The notes beneath the pieces were generated by a model, which did no database searches, was not told the origin of the DNA, and saw only the letters and a list, made by a program, of their open reading frames with translations. A DNA stretch of 64,000 nt from Cryptomeria japonica. Its lineage: Eukaryota > Streptophyta > Pinopsida > Cupressales > Cupressaceae. The stretch is from contig NC_081414.1 in the NCBI RefSeq assembly GCF_030272615.1, positions 814,782,569 through 814,846,568 of the forward strand, written 5' to 3'. This document shows, in pieces, positions 1 through 12,292 of the stretch. Both the position numbers and the translations under genes were made by a program. Numbering within the stretch: the first letter of the stretch is position 1; each line of letters starts with the position of its first letter.

Positions 1-174
1 TCTTATTGTCTAATATGGTGCATCTATAACATATAATGTAAGGCATCAGCCAATTGTATTGTTCATTTTCATTATTATCAAATTCAGTAAAAGTAAGGAC
101 ATTAATATTACATGATCAAGAACTGAAATTTATACATACATTTGTATTGCATAAAAAAATTATATACAAAAAAC

Positions 175-208
<34 letters not shown>

Positions 209-1277
209 ACAAGCGACTTTCAAACGATTGCACGAGACCAAAGATTATTAATAAGGGGACATTACTGTGCAAGTAGTATTAAACAAGGGAGAGAGAGCAA
301 CAACCTGGGAATGTCTGGACATTTGCCGGGGGACTACTCAATAGTCTTTGAAAATCAACAACCTGCATGGATAACTAATGTTACTGGTATTCTACATTGG
401 GAAGTACATGCATTTCAAAAGACATAAAAGGAACCTACATGTTCATATATGAAAATCCAGTTTAACATTCAATATAAACTACCACTAAGTAATTTATATC
501 ACCTAAATTATATCTGTCCATTTGCCATAGTGCCAGAGTTGTCTATATCAACCACCTATTTTCGCACTATTGTTGTGTGCTCAAGGATGGACGCCTCTAT
601 TCTGACTCAAAATCAACGCTATGGTCCGATGAACACACAACTTAGTCACACATTTTACACTATATTTTACATTCAACGGATGCAATTGGATAACATGTCA
701 CTAAAATGCAGTACCATTTGTCTATTCTCAAGCCTTTTTATTGACTAAGTCCATCTATTGTAAATTGCATCGTGTGTTAGCCTTTGGCTTTATCGCTGTT
801 AGCTGCATCAAATCACAACCCATATATGAACAATGGTCCGAGAGGTTGTGTCTCTTTTGGTTCCAAAATAGACAAATCATATAGACTAATAGTGCTGTGT
901 TAGACAAAAGCAACCATCAAATGCAAAACCTACGATTAAAAACCTGCCACAAACATGGGGTGTTAGTCCCCCCATTCTATTTTTTGCAGCCACAATAGAG
1001 GTGTCCCACTGCGAGAGTAACTTGAGTTTCATGCTAGTTTTTTCTTTGACAAAAGTACCAATTTTTGCAGCCCGTGACCTCTTCTTCCTGCCGAGATGCC
1101 CTCCGAATGTGATTCCTTCATTCGCAAGCTTTTAATGTGCGTGTTATGCACAATAAACTGATGGTAACCATGAAGCATGCCACAACCATCCTTCAGCATG
1201 TCCACATAATTTTACGTGGGCCCCGAGGATTGAAACCAAGAACTCAACAACAAATCCACATCACATACCATGGGTTG
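1..1277. other. Unassigned AT-rich sequence
   Basis: I see no convincing gene or element here. The open frames at 449-748 and 1137-1382 have no motif I recognise and no coding signature. The stretch holds a TA microsatellite near its start and ends at the first bases of a gypsy-type LTR. It could be degraded repeat or single-copy intergenic DNA. Confidence 0.5.
181..208. repeat. (TA)14 microsatellite
   Basis: Fourteen perfect TA dinucleotides in a row, flanked by further AT-rich sequence. Such tracts are length-variable and self-complementary. Confidence 0.95.
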
Positions 1278-1643
1278 TGTAGCGTCGTAAATTGTACGCA
1301 CTTGCTAGGGTGGTACAATTTCACACCTAGTTTAGCACCCGTCTTGGCGCATTTTGTATTTTGCATTGCATTTCCCCTTTAGCACTTAATTAATTAAATT
1401 AATTAGGTCTAAGGTTCTATTTCATCATCTTCCACATCATAAAGTTGGGCCCTTTCATTAAAGTGTGCCCTTTTCATTTTATTCCTCCAATACATCATTT
1501 AATCAAAAACCCTAATTAGGTCCTATTTTGAACTTGGGGGCTTGATTTCGGGGGTCAAAACATCTCAAAATCACTTGTAACTTTGGGATTCTCTCTAAAA
1601 TCATCATATCCAATGGCCCTAAAAATTTGGTGAAAAGTTGTCA

Positions 1644-1673
1644 GGACCATGGCGCCCGGAGTGCACATGGTCC
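1644..1673 (+). promoter_or_regulatory. LTR hairpin motif, type I, perfect stem
   Basis: An 8-bp perfect stem, GGACCATG at 1644-1651 pairing with CATGGTCC at 1666-1673, encloses a 14-base loop GCGCCCGGAGTGCA. Relatives with the same loop occur at 22614-22643, 27955-27984, 28548-28577 and 29341-29370. Its position inside an LTR suggests a role in transcript structure or packaging, but no function is known to me. Confidence 0.6.
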
Positions 1674-1792
1674 CAGACATTTTTCTCAAAATTTTAGGAG
1701 CGCGATCCAATCATAGAATAAAGCTTAACCCCAAGAAATTGGTGGGAGATTCAATCTCTAGGTCGGCCAAAAGTTGAAATTAAGACCTAGGG

Positions 1793-1808
1793 TTTCATAT
1801 TTAAGAGC
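1793..1808 (+). promoter_or_regulatory. TATA-like box of the solo LTR
   Basis: The sequence CATATTTAAGAGCTC is followed about 15 bases later by a CT-rich stretch (CTCTCTTTCTTC), as in plant LTR promoters. It would set the U3/R boundary near 1825-1840. Weak evidence on its own. Confidence 0.35.
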
Positions 1809-2417
1809 TCTCTTTCTTCATTTGAAAGGATCCGAATTTTTGGTTTCAGGGACCCTCTAGGCAGCGAAAGAGCAGATCTTTGAAGACTTCAACAATATTC
1901 AACATTCATCCATCAAGCATTCATCAATTTCATTTATCCATTTAGGGCTTTGAAGACATTGAAGAGCAATAGGGATTACTGACTGAAGATTGGCTTATAC
2001 CCCTCCCTTGGGGTTGGGTATGATTTCATGTTGTTTTCATGTCTTTGCATAAGCCTCATTATATCATTTGTATTCATTCTTTAGATCACTTTGCATCTTG
2101 ATTTGGAGCATTTACTTTGTCAATTACAAGCAATTAGGGTTTACTTTCTAGGTTGCTCTAGCTTGCTTACTTGCATTTTAGGATCTTGCACACACACAAG
2201 GTCTGCACACACAATACTTTTACAATACAACTTGGCTATTCGTGGAGGTGGAAATCACCGAAGCGGGGGTTTGACTAAGGCAAAACCCTATATAGCCACC
2301 CAAAACACCTTTTTAGATATAAGTGCAGATTTCGGGATTCAGACGACGCCGCAAGTTACAGATCTAGGAGAAGCAGATGGAGACTGAACCACACACCAAA
2401 TTTCAGAGAAAAAGACC

Positions 2418-2590
2418 AGGATAGGGGTGTGGGGTGCCCTGGTCCTACCAGGACAGGGGCGTTGGGTGCCCTGGTCCCTCTGTTAGACAACAGTTTTTAG
2501 CATTTTTGACAGCTTTGCAAAACAGCAGTTTCCAGAGTAGTTTCAGGGGCAAAATCAGGACAGTGGTGACCGCGCCCCCGTCCCGAACAT
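2418..2590 (+). repeat. Cluster of type II GC-rich hairpin motifs
   Basis: Two copies of a GGGGTG/GGGCGTTGGGTGCCCTGGTCC-like unit lie back to back around an inverted repeat (CCTGGT at 2438-2443, ACCAGG at 2447-2452). A third, more divergent unit lies at 2550-2580. The same unit type recurs at 23246-23274 and 29973-30001 in the element B LTRs. GC content is much higher than in the flanks. Confidence 0.5.
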
Positions 2591-2941
2591 TTTCACTCAG
2601 ATTTTAACTCCGGGTACGCATTTGCATTCTTGTCTTGTCCTTGTGTTTATAGCTTTCCATTGTTTAAGTTCAATTCTGCAATCTTGTTATTAGTTCATAC
2701 TTGCACTTTGGGGTTGGGAAATGAACTTGCATCATTCTATCTATCATTTGCAACAAAGGAATAGAAATCCTAATAGGTAGCCCGTGGCTCTCTCTTCCAT
2801 AAAAAGAAGTAGCCAATTGTGTGATACCTCTAGGCTCTTTCGTATTCCACAAGTGTGTGGTTGAAAGTGAGATTAGGGCCTGTTTGCTTAGTGTCATAGG
2901 TTGAAGCACCACGAGAAGTTGGCATGGTATGCATGTCTTGG

Positions 2942-3196
2942 AAATGTATGTCGATGCATGTTGTTGGTACGATACGTCCACTGTCGAGCCACAATACACA
3001 TAGCCTCCCACATATATTTGCATATATGTTTATTATGCACTTTTCAAGTGTGATTAGGTGCTTCCAACTTGTGGCATGTCTATTCTGGCTTCAAAATGAG
3101 ATTGTAACAATAACATGAATCGACATGCATGACATGTGTCTATTCTGGCTCCAAAAAGGACACATCGTACCAATGACATGCATCAACATACATGTC
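2942..3196. repeat. Fold-back (inverted) repeat
   Basis: The arm at 2942-3000 is the imperfect reverse complement of the arm at 3135-3196. Shared stretches include TTGGTACGAT, GATGCATGT and GAGCCA...ACACAT. The spacer is about 135 bases. TGTCTATTCTGGCT also occurs as a direct repeat at about 3078, 3137 and 3575. This looks like a MITE or fold-back element, but I could not define terminal repeats with a target duplication. It could be a local inverted duplication. Confidence 0.5.
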
Positions 3197-3656
3197 CGAG
3201 AATAAATATATATGCAAATACAACAGGCAGGCACCTAATAGCTACATGAAAGACACAGTGAGGTAAAATATTTTGTTTAAAATTGAGCTTCTTTTATGTG
3301 GTTTTGACCTTGTTTACATGTTATGGTTTGCCTTTTGATGCAAACAGACTCCTCAAAATCAGGTTGTTGACTAGTTGATGCAACCATTCCTTGACTGTGT
3401 GTGACCTGCTCTTGTTTAGGAGTTGATCTGTTGTTTGCTGACAATTAGGAGTTCATCTATTTTTTGTTTGATAATAGCAAACATGGCACCTTTTTTATTT
3501 GCCTAACATGGAAAAAGTAAGACTAATGCACAAACGAAAACATTATTGTTGAAGGGCTCCTTGTTGAAGCAGCCTCTGTCTATTCTGGCTCATTGTTGAA
3601 GGGGGATTTATGGGACTGTAGGTTTTCTGTTGGCATTATAACAGACAATGGGAGAT

Positions 3657-5118
3657 TGTTGGCATTTCATTAAGGATATTGAGAAGGTTGTTGATGACTA
3701 TGGATATAACTGATTAAGGATGTTTTACTGTCTTAATATTATTATTTTGTCATTGATGTCAAGAAATTGATTATCTAATTCAGTATGATGTTGCCATATC
3801 TTAAGAAGAATGTTTTGAAGAGAATTAAGAAGTCGGTAAAAGACATAGAAAGAATATGATGAATAAGGGGATGAATAAGTTATTCAATGGGCAACTATTA
3901 ACGAGTTAGACAATCATGAGATCATGATGTTTAGATTGTTTTGATATTCTACATATGTTTATAATTGCAAGGTTGATACTATACTATGTTACCGAGCAAA
4001 GAACCTAGTCGGTAAACCCTAAGGTTACCGCTATCGGTTAATGAAGGCGGAATGTCTACCGAGTGAAGTTTAGTGTTCACCGAGTTGCAACCGAGCAATA
4101 ACAGAATGCATTGAATGAATACAAGCATTATTTAATGATGGAAGCTAATGAGCTGGAGTTGATTAAATGATTGATACAATGTGTATGAAGTTTGTTAAAG
4201 ATCTATGACAATGTAAAATCGGCAGGAAGATCTACAACTCAGATTGAACCACAATACCTTAGCACAAGTTTCAAGAAATATATGCAAGTTTCGAGGCAAG
4301 GTAAAATGTTTTCAGATCAAAGGATACATTGAACCTAGTCAAGTTTGAAGATCTGATGGCTATGATTGATCATGGGAAATGTGATCAAGGAGATTCAACG
4401 GTTAGCAAATTATTTATAAATGAGGAATTATTGATAAACAATGTATGTGGGCAAGTGTATGCACAAGGATGCTACATAGTGATTGTCGAGTACAAAAGCT
4501 TGAAGAACTGTTTGAATAATAGAGTATAGAGCCCAGCAGAGGACTAGATAAATCTTATATCTAGATTGTATTGAGCAAATAAGAATCTGCTTTAGCATTT
4601 TTAGATGTGAAGTTGCAGATATATATTTTCATTAATGTTATTTTGTGAAGTAACATAAAATCTCTTAACCGAGTGGACTTAATAGTCTTATTTGTAAAAT
4701 CCTCTAGCAAGGTGACATTTTGAGTGAGTGTTTGAAATCCTTTCACAAGGTCACTTCTAACAAGGTGAAGATCCTAACAGATCTGAGGGAAATCCCTTAA
4801 CTGAGTCACATCTAACAATGTGTTTGTAATCTTTAACAGGATTTGCTTTTAACCAAGCATACTCTAGAAGAGTATATTTCTTAGTGGGTCCGAAATCCCA
4901 AAGTGGTTTTTCCCTATTTGGGTTTCCACGTTAAATCTGGTGTTATATGTTTTTTGATCTTATCTGTTTATAGGTCTGCATGCTTTAATGTTTTTCTGAT
5001 AAGGTTACCCAGGTTGAATTTGTTGATATTATTGAAGTTTAAGTTTGAATGATTCACCCCCCCCCTCTCATCTTGTTGCTTGGCATATGTACTTTACATT
5101 TAGTATTAGAACTTATCA
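3657..5118 (+). repeat. Element A 5' LTR
   Basis: It starts TGTTGGCATTTC and ends ACTTATCA. It is matched along its length by 9793-11253. A TATA box lies at 4411-4421 and a C tract followed by TCTCATC lies near the end. A further 29 bases (3628-3656) starting TGTTGGCATT and ending GGGAGAT precede it and belong to the integrated element. ACCGAG/TCGGTA words recur in U3. Confidence 0.92.
4411..4421 (+). promoter_or_regulatory. TATA box of element A 5' LTR
   Basis: TATTTATAAAT lies about two thirds along the LTR, the usual place for the retrotransposon promoter. The same box in the 3' LTR (near 10550-10560) reads GTTTATAAATAAGG. Confidence 0.5.
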
Positions 5119-5120
5119 AT

Positions 5121-5132
5121 TGGTATCAGAGC
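5121..5132 (+). other. Primer binding site of A (initiator tRNA-Met)
   Basis: TGGTATCAGAGC begins two bases after the 5' LTR. It is the complement of the 3' end of plant initiator tRNA-Met, the usual primer for copia minus-strand synthesis. Confidence 0.9.
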
Positions 5133-5183
5133 TTTGGACTCTAGGAGAAAAAGTTTGAAGGCACTTGAGGCAAAGATCCAAAG

Positions 5184-6812
5184 ATGTATAAGAGAGATGC
5201 ACCGAAGCTGAACAAGTCAAGTTTCTCTACATGGCAGAAAAGGATGAAGCTGCACTTATCAGGAGTTGGAGAATATGTTGTTTATTATCTAGAGAATGAT
5301 TTCATTACACCGAGCACCTATCCATTGACAATGGAAGAGATAAAGGCAAAGAAAGAACATATTCAAGCTATGATTGAAATAACATCTGCATTGACCGACT
5401 CAGAGTTTAATGATCTAGAAGGCTGTAATGATGCAAAGGCAATGTGGGATAAGCTCATATCTGTGTATGGTGGTGATGAACATGTGCAAAGAGAAAAAGT
5501 AGATAGTTTAAGAGGACAAATTGAATCTATGAGGATGAATGAAGGTGAGAACATAACCCAGTATAGTACAAGACTAAAGGAGATTGTCAATCAAATCAAA
5601 GGAGCAGGTGGAACTATTGAAGAAAAGGATATAACAAGTAAGGTGTTGAGAACCCTTCTACGGGCTTATGCAATTCAAGTATCTGCAATCAATGAATTGA
5701 GGTCTATACCTAATATGCCACTTTCTTTAGATACTACTATCGATAAGCTACATGCATTTGAGTTAAGTAATTTTGATAACGGTGGGTCTTCGGTAAACAA
5801 AGTAGAATCTGCTTTCAGTTCTTTTCATCTTGATGAATCTGATGATTACAATGATAGAATGAGCAAGTATTCTGAAGGAGATCACAGTGGAGCAAGTGAA
5901 AGATTTCGTAAGAATATGGAAAAAGTGCACAAACTGTATGAGGAAATTAGAAAGCAAGAAGAGTTTGAAGCATTATTAGCTAGAAGGCTACCGAGAGGAA
6001 AAGGTAAGTATAAAGGAAAACTACCTTTGAAATGTTTTAGTTATGATAGAATTGGACGTATGGCTTCTAACTGTCCTAACAAAAAATCTAGTGAAAAGAG
6101 AGATTACCGAGATGACAGACAGAAAGATAACCATTACAGAGGACACCGAGACTTCAGGAGAAGAGATAAAAAGACATGCCTAATAGCTAATGAGGAATCT
6201 AATGATGATAGATCAGATGAAACTGATACAGAGGAAGTAGTTTATGTTGCTATCAAAGATAGATCAGATGAAGAAAGGTATGAAGAAAAAGCCCTACTAT
6301 CTCATATAAGTAAAAATGATTCTTGGATCATAGATAGTGGATTCTCACATCACATGACTAGAGATAAACACAAGTTTGTTATGTTAGAAGATTATGATGG
6401 AGGATATGTAAGATTTGGTAATGATGCACCATGTCCGGTTAGAGGTAAAGGATCCATAACACTTCTTGACAATGGTAAATGTGATGATGTTTATTGGGTT
6501 GAAGGATTGAAATATAATTTGTTGAGTGTAGCACAACTAAACAACATAGGTTACCGAATAGAGTTTTAGAATGGAATTGTCAAAGTTTATGACAAGCATG
6601 GAAAGTTAGCTGCTATCGGGACACAAACAAAAGGTAACACATTTCATCTTGACTCAACTCTGAATAATTGTCTTTATGCAAAGATAAATGATACCTGGTT
6701 ATGGCATAAAAGGTTTTGTCATGTAAATTTTGATAATTTGATCAAAATAAGTAAGAAGCACCGAGTAAGAGGTCTACCAAGTTTGGAAAAACCTGAGAAT
6801 GCTATATGCTGA
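5184..6812 (+). pseudogene. Element A gag-protease region, broken
   Basis: The 461-codon open stretch 5184-6569 opens with a copia gag (UBN2-type: TWQKRMKLHL, then AMWDKLISVYGG and LRTLLRAY). A basic linker and one zinc knuckle follow. The knuckle has lost its second Cys (to Tyr) and its His (to Arg). The retropepsin motif WIIDSGFSHHMT keeps Asp-Ser-Gly. A TAG at 6567-6569 interrupts the frame after RIEF. The same frame goes on into the GAG-pre-integrase segment (WLWHKRFCHVNF) and meets a TGA at 6810-6812. The start at 5184 sits about 50 bases after the primer site. No functional particle protein is expected. Confidence 0.88.
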
Positions 6813-7670
6813 GGATGCCAGATGGGTAAAATGACAAGATCAAGCTTTACAAGTAAGTCTTACACTTCTAAGGGAATTTTAGATCTTGTGCATACTGATC
6901 TTTGTGGTCCTATGAAAGTTCAAAGTTATTATGGTGACAAATATTTCATATTATTTGTGGATGACTATTCAAGGATGAGGTTAGTTATGTTTTTAAAAGA
7001 AAAATCAGAAGCTTTTCAAATGTTTAAATGGTACAAGGCAAGATTTGAAAATGAAATAAGAAGACAACTGAAATGTCTTAGACCAGATAGAGGAGGAGAG
7101 TTCACATCTGATGAGTTTAACTTATACTGCAATGATCATGGTATTAAAAGACAAGTCTCTGCATCGAGAAATCCACAAGAGAATGGAATAGCTGAGAGAA
7201 GAAACAGATCTATTGTGGATTGTGCCAGAACCTTGATGATTGAAAAGAAGGTACCTCAGACATTTTGGAGAGAAGCAATCAGCATAGCAGTTTACACTCT
7301 GAACCGAGCACAACTGAAGAAAGGAACATTGAAGACACCTTATGAAATCTGGTATGATAAGAAACCTAATGTAAGTTATTTTAAAATCTTTGGAAGTAGA
7401 TGCTATGTTCACAAAGATGATAGAAATGGCAAATTTGATCAGAAAAGTGAAGAAGGAACATTCCTAGGTTATTCTTCTAGAAGAAAATCATTTAAATGTC
7501 TAATCAAATCATCTAACAAAATAGTAGAAAGTGCAAATGTGAAAATTGATGAATTTGCAGAAAGAAATGATGAAGGAAATTCCAAAGAACCAGAAGAGTA
7601 TGATGAATTTGTCTATGTTCAACCGACAAGTCCTACCAAGAAGACTGTTGAAAGAAATCAAAATATTTAG
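6813..7670 (+). pseudogene. Element A integrase region
   Basis: This continues the gag-protease frame after the TGA. It contains the integrase core with the three acidic positions in place: Asp in HTDLCGP, Asp in RPDRGGEF and Glu in NPQENGIAERR. The C-terminal part follows (FGSRCYVHKDD, GTFLGYS). The frame closes at TAG 7668-7670 and, in the same frame, at TAA 7824-7826. The integrase fold itself looks complete, but it is cut off from the rest of the polyprotein. Confidence 0.87.
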
Positions 7671-9367
7671 TTACCGAGTGATGAAGAAGGTCATAGAGAG
7701 CCTATTGAGCCTGTATTAACCAAGTATGTTAGAAGAAATCATGCATCAAGTCAGATTATAGGAGATAAGGATGATCCAGTGATGACAAGGAATAAACTGA
7801 GACAGAACACATGTCTGATATCTTAATTTGAACCAAGAATAGGGAAAGAGGCATTTAACAGTGAAGATTGGATAAATTCTATGACAGAAGAGATTGATAA
7901 AATCAAGAAGAATGACACATGGACACTAGTCCCAAAACCGAAGACAAAAATGTAATCGGTACTAAGTGGATTTTCAGAAACAAGTTGAATGAAAAAGGTG
8001 AGGTCATTCGAAATAAAGCAAGACTAGTGTGCAAAGGATATGCTCAAGAAGAATGAATTGATTATGGTGAAACTTTTGCACCTATGGCTAGAATTGAAGG
8101 AGTAAGAACATTGTTGGCATATGCTGCTTATAAGAATTTCAAAGTATATCAAATGGATGTCAAATCTGCATTTTTGAATGGTATATTAGAAGAAGAAGTT
8201 TTTATTGAACAACTTGAAGGATTTGTTGAAGACAAGAATAAAGATCAGGTATGTAAATTGAACAAAACTTTATATGGTTTGAAACAAGCACCTAGAGCAT
8301 GGTATGAACGATTACACTCTTATTTGATCAAGATTGGTTTTGTAAGAACAAGTGAAAACAACAATATGTACATGAAGAATGATGAAAATGGAATACTGAT
8401 TTCAGCCATATTTGTTGATGACATTATATTTTGTGGAAGTGACTCTTTATGCAAGAACTTTGGAAATGAAATGAGCAAAGAATTTGAGATGTCACTAATT
8501 GGTGAGATAAAGTATTTTATAGGTTTACAGATACTGCAAATGAAAGATAAGATCTTCATTACCCAATCCAAGTACATAAAGGAAATCTTGAAGAAATTTG
8601 GAATGGAGGATTCAAAACCTGTAAGCACTCCTATGACTACCAACTGTAAATTATCAAAGAAGGATGAATTTGCATTTTTTGATGAAACACTTTACCGATC
8701 TATGATTGGAAAGTTACAATATGTTGTTCACAACAGGCTAGATATAGCACATGCAGTAGGTATAGTTGCAAGATTTTCTGCAGATCCAAAGGAAACACAT
8801 ATGACATCAATCAAAGGAATTTTTAGATACCTAAGAGGCATTGAGGATTATGGCTTAGTATATCAGAAGAGAAATGATTTTGATTTAAAAGTTTATACTG
8901 ATGCTAATTGGGCAAGCAACATTGATGACAGGAAAATCACAAGTGGTGGAGCTTTCTTTTTAAGAGAAAGACTAGTGAGTTGGCTTAGCAAGAAACAAGG
9001 ATGTGTTTCACAGTCAACAATAGAAACTGTGTATGTTGCTGCAACATTGAATTGCACTAATATAGCATGGATAAAACAATTGTTGGAAGGCATAAATGAG
9101 GAAGTTACTGAGCTAGTAACTATATTCTGTGACAATACTAGTGCCATTAATATTTCAAAGAATCCTATTATGCACTCTAAGACAAAGCACATCTCTATCA
9201 AATATCATTATCTTAGAGAAGAAGCTCAAGAGAAGAAAGTGGTGTTGGAGTATATTAGCACAAAGGAACAAATAGTAGACATCTTCACCAAGCCACTACC
9301 AAATGACACTTTTGAGTATCTCAGAAGCAAGTTAGGGGTCCTACCCTATCTTCCATTCACTGACTGA
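7671..9367 (+). pseudogene. Element A reverse transcriptase-RNase H region
   Basis: The early part (WTLVPKPK) breaks by a frameshift near 7942. The new frame carries a TGA at 8054-8056, then stays open from 8084 to 9367. It shows [24 protein letters not shown] and the catalytic FVDDIIF box of a copia reverse transcriptase. RNase H follows with YTDANWAS, STIETVYVAA and HSKTKHI, and the polyprotein end is DIFTKPLP. The 427-residue open part lacks the N-terminal fingers. It is a fossil, though its catalytic boxes are intact. Confidence 0.88.
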
Positions 9368-9792
9368 GTTCGGTGAAAGTTTCAATTCGATGACTCTAAA
9401 GAATATCTTTTAGAAGTTGATGCTGATTTACACTTTAGAAGTTATTTTTTATAAAGTTGTGTAGGAAATTATACAGGGAACATGAATTGATCAAAATGCT
9501 CTAACCGAGACTGAGTTGATACATATCAGAGGAATTACTTCTCACAGGAAGAAATTATGGTTTAGTTCTTTTACTTTTTGGCATTGTTGTCAAAGGGGGA
9601 GAAGACTGTAGAATGAGGGAGAAGACTGAGGAGAAGAAAAAGGAGAAGACAAAGAGAAGATTAATGTATGGGGGAGAATTCTGTTGATAGAAGGAGAGCA
9701 TTTGCATTTCAGAAGCATTTCAGAATTTCATAGCAATCTGAATCAATCAAGTCAAATCAATTGGTTTTGCCATTAATGCCAAAGGGGGAGAT
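9368..9792 (+). other. Element A 3' untranslated region with reiterated purine tracts
   Basis: Non-coding sequence between the RNase H stop and the 3' LTR. It holds three PPT-like tracts: TCAAAGGGGGAGAA near 9590, ATGGGGGAGAA near 9667, and the LTR-adjacent AAAGGGGGAGA at 9781-9791, which is the likely plus-strand primer. Confidence 0.7.
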
Positions 9793-11253
9793 TGTTGGCA
9801 TTTCATTAAGGATATTGAGAAGGTTGTTGATGAATATGGATATAACCGATTAAGGATGTTTTATTGTCTTAATATTATTATTTTGTCATTGATGTCAAGA
9901 AATTGATTTTCTAATTCAGTATGATGTTGCCATATCTTAAGAAGAATGTTTTGAAGAGAATTAAGAAGTCCGTAAAAGACACATAAAGAATATGATGAAT
10001 AAGGGGATGAATAAGTTATTCAATGGGCAACTATTACTAAGTTAGACAATGATGAGATCATGATGTTTAGATTGTTTTGATATTCTACATATGTTGTTAA
10101 TTGCAAGGTTGATACTATACTATGTTACCGAGCAAAGAACCTAGTTGGTAAACCCCAAGGTTATCGCTATTGGTTAATGAAGGCGGAATGTCTACCGAGT
10201 GAAGTTTAGTGTTCACCAAGTTGTAACCGAGCAATAACAGAATGCATTGAATGAATACAAGCATTATTTAATGATGGAAGCTGATGAGCTGGAGTTGATT
10301 AAATGATTGATACAACATGTATGAAGTTTTTTAAAGATCTATGGCAATGTAAAATTGGCAGGAAGATCTATAGCTCAAATTGAACCACAATACCTTAGCA
10401 CAAGTTTCAAGAAATATATGCAAGTTCCGAGGTGAGGTAAAACATTTTCAGATCGAAGGATACATTGAACCTAGTCAAGTTTGAAGATCTGATGGCTATG
10501 ATTGATCATGGGAAATGTGATCAAGGAGATTAAGTGGTTAGCAAATTGTTTATAAATAAGGAATTGTTGATAAACAATGTATGCAAGCAAGTGTATGCAT
10601 AGGGATGCTACATAGTGATTACTGAGCACATAAGCTTGAAGAACTGTTTGAATAATAGAGTATAGAGCTCAGCAGAGGACTAGATAAATCTTATGTCTAG
10701 ATTGTGTTGAGCAAATAAGAATCTGCTTTAGCATTTTTAGATGTGAAGTTGCAGATATATATTTTCATTAATGTTATTTTGTGAAGTAACAGAAAAATCT
10801 CTTAACCAAGTGGACTTAACAGTCTTATTTGTAAAATCCTCTAGCAAGGTGACATTCTGAGTGAGTGTTTGAAATCCTTTCACAAGGTCACTTCTAACAA
10901 GGTGAAGATCCTAACAGATCTGAGGGAAATCCCTTAACCGGGTCACATTTAGCAATGTGTTTGTAACCTTTAATAGGATTTGCTTTTAACCAAGCATACT
11001 CTAGAAGAGTATATTTCTTGATGGGTCCGAAATCCCAAAGTGGTTTTTCCCTATTTGGGTTTCCACGTTAAATCTAGCGTTATATGTTTTTTGATCTTAT
11101 CTGTTTATAGGTCTACATGCTTTAATGTTTTTCTGATAAGGTTACCTAGGTTGAATATGTTGATATTATTGAAGTTTAAGTTTGTATGATTCACCCCCCC
11201 TCTCATCTTGTTGCTTGGCATCTGTACTTTACATTTAGTATTAGAACTTATCA
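9793..11253 (+). repeat. Element A 3' LTR
   Basis: 1461 bp, the partner of the 5' LTR, starting TGTTGGCATTTC and ending ACTTATCA. The right target duplication TTTTC follows at 11254-11258. Several CG sites of the 5' LTR are TG or CA here, consistent with decay of methylated cytosine. Confidence 0.92.
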
Positions 11254-11370
11254 TTTTCTTTTTTTAATCTAATGAGCACCTGAGAATAATGGAAATAGAG
11301 CATAATATTTCCATAGTTTCTTTTATCTATGTTTATTCTATCATTTTCCTCTATATTGCAGTAGATATGT

Positions 11371-11390
11371 TTGTGTGTGTGTGTGTGTGT
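11371..11390. repeat. (TG)n microsatellite
   Basis: Nine to ten TG units in a row (11372-11390) in otherwise mixed sequence. Confidence 0.9.
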
Positions 11391-12292
11391 ATTGCTTCAT
11401 ATTGACATATATATACTAACACATACCAAAACGCAAACAAACAATGCAAACCCTGACGATTTTCAACAAAATCCCAAAAATCAGCCCTCAACAATGAGCC
11501 GTCAACAATCAAACAAGGAACCTTGGTTTCCTGACATGACCATGTTGCAAAATGATGCCTAATTTTCACAAACAGAACAAAAAATGACACAGGAAATAAA
11601 TAAATTTTTATCGAATGTATTAGGGTTTCAAATTACCGCACCCACCTCCTCCACCCAAATTGTTGTCCTTTTGACACGTCTCGAGGGAACACTCACAACC
11701 ACCTCTACAATACAAAAATGATATAAAAATTTACAATTTCAAACACAAGGTTGATGAAGGAATCATAAAACTATCTTTATCTATTAGGATTTTAATTTAC
11801 CGATGCTGCCATAACCCTACACAACAATCTTCAATCGTACCACCCCATGTACGCTACGATACCTCCTCCCTGCACATGAAAAAAACCCGCGTGTTAATAG
11901 GTGATAACAATAGGACTAACAATATACCTAGACATTTTGCGTTATGCATGCGGTTGACTTTTCTCCTCCCCTTCGAAGCCACACATATTTTGAGAATGCA
12001 TACCTATAACTACAATTGAAACGTAGCTCCTTCACTCAGTGATTCAATCAGGGACATGAATTTACATGGTCGAATATTTTGTTTCGCCTCCACCAGTGTG
12101 TTCTGCATGTAGCTACCAGATGAAATATATTTTCAATTTTCGCGAAATCGAGTTTTCATTCAAAATTAAAAAAAAAAATTGAAAATTGTGCCCATAACAT
12201 GTGCATGTCGATGTTAGTCGACTCATGGATGCAATAAAGCGGGTTACCCACAAAAATGGCCACATGGCCATTCAAAATAAATAAAATCAAAA

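Larger units (their letters stand above)
1278..2898 (+). mobile_element. Probable solo LTR, gypsy type, related to element B LTR
   Basis: The left end reads TGTAGCGTCGTAAATTG, close to the LTR start of element B read on its own strand (TGTAGCGTCATAAAATTG). Downstream are a TATA-like box near 1797-1805, a CT-rich stretch and long leader-like sequence, in the order expected of U3-R-U5. The region carries the same hairpin motifs found in element B. No gag or pol follows, so I read it as a solo LTR. The right end is uncertain: GGTTG occurs at 1273-1277 and again at 2899-2903, a possible target duplication, but the last bases are ATA and not the usual CA. A 5-base match can arise by chance. Confidence 0.5.
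3628..11253 (+). mobile_element. Copia LTR retrotransposon A, full length, inactive
   Basis: Two LTRs (3657-5118 and 9793-11253) flank a PBS, a broken gag-pol and a purine tract. The 5-base target duplication TTTTC lies at 3623-3627 and 11254-11258. For that duplication to fit, the left end must start at 3628, 29 bases before the LTR proper. The domain order gag-protease-integrase-reverse transcriptase-RNase H defines copia. The first ~370 aligned LTR bases differ at about 15 sites by eye, so the insertion is old. The gag-pol frame has five nonsense codons and one frameshift. Confidence 0.92.

Noticed and set aside
3651-3661. GGAGAT before the A 5' LTR taken as sign of a second A element upstream
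   Set aside because: The TTTTC duplication fits a start at 3628, so the tract belongs to this insertion's extended left end.
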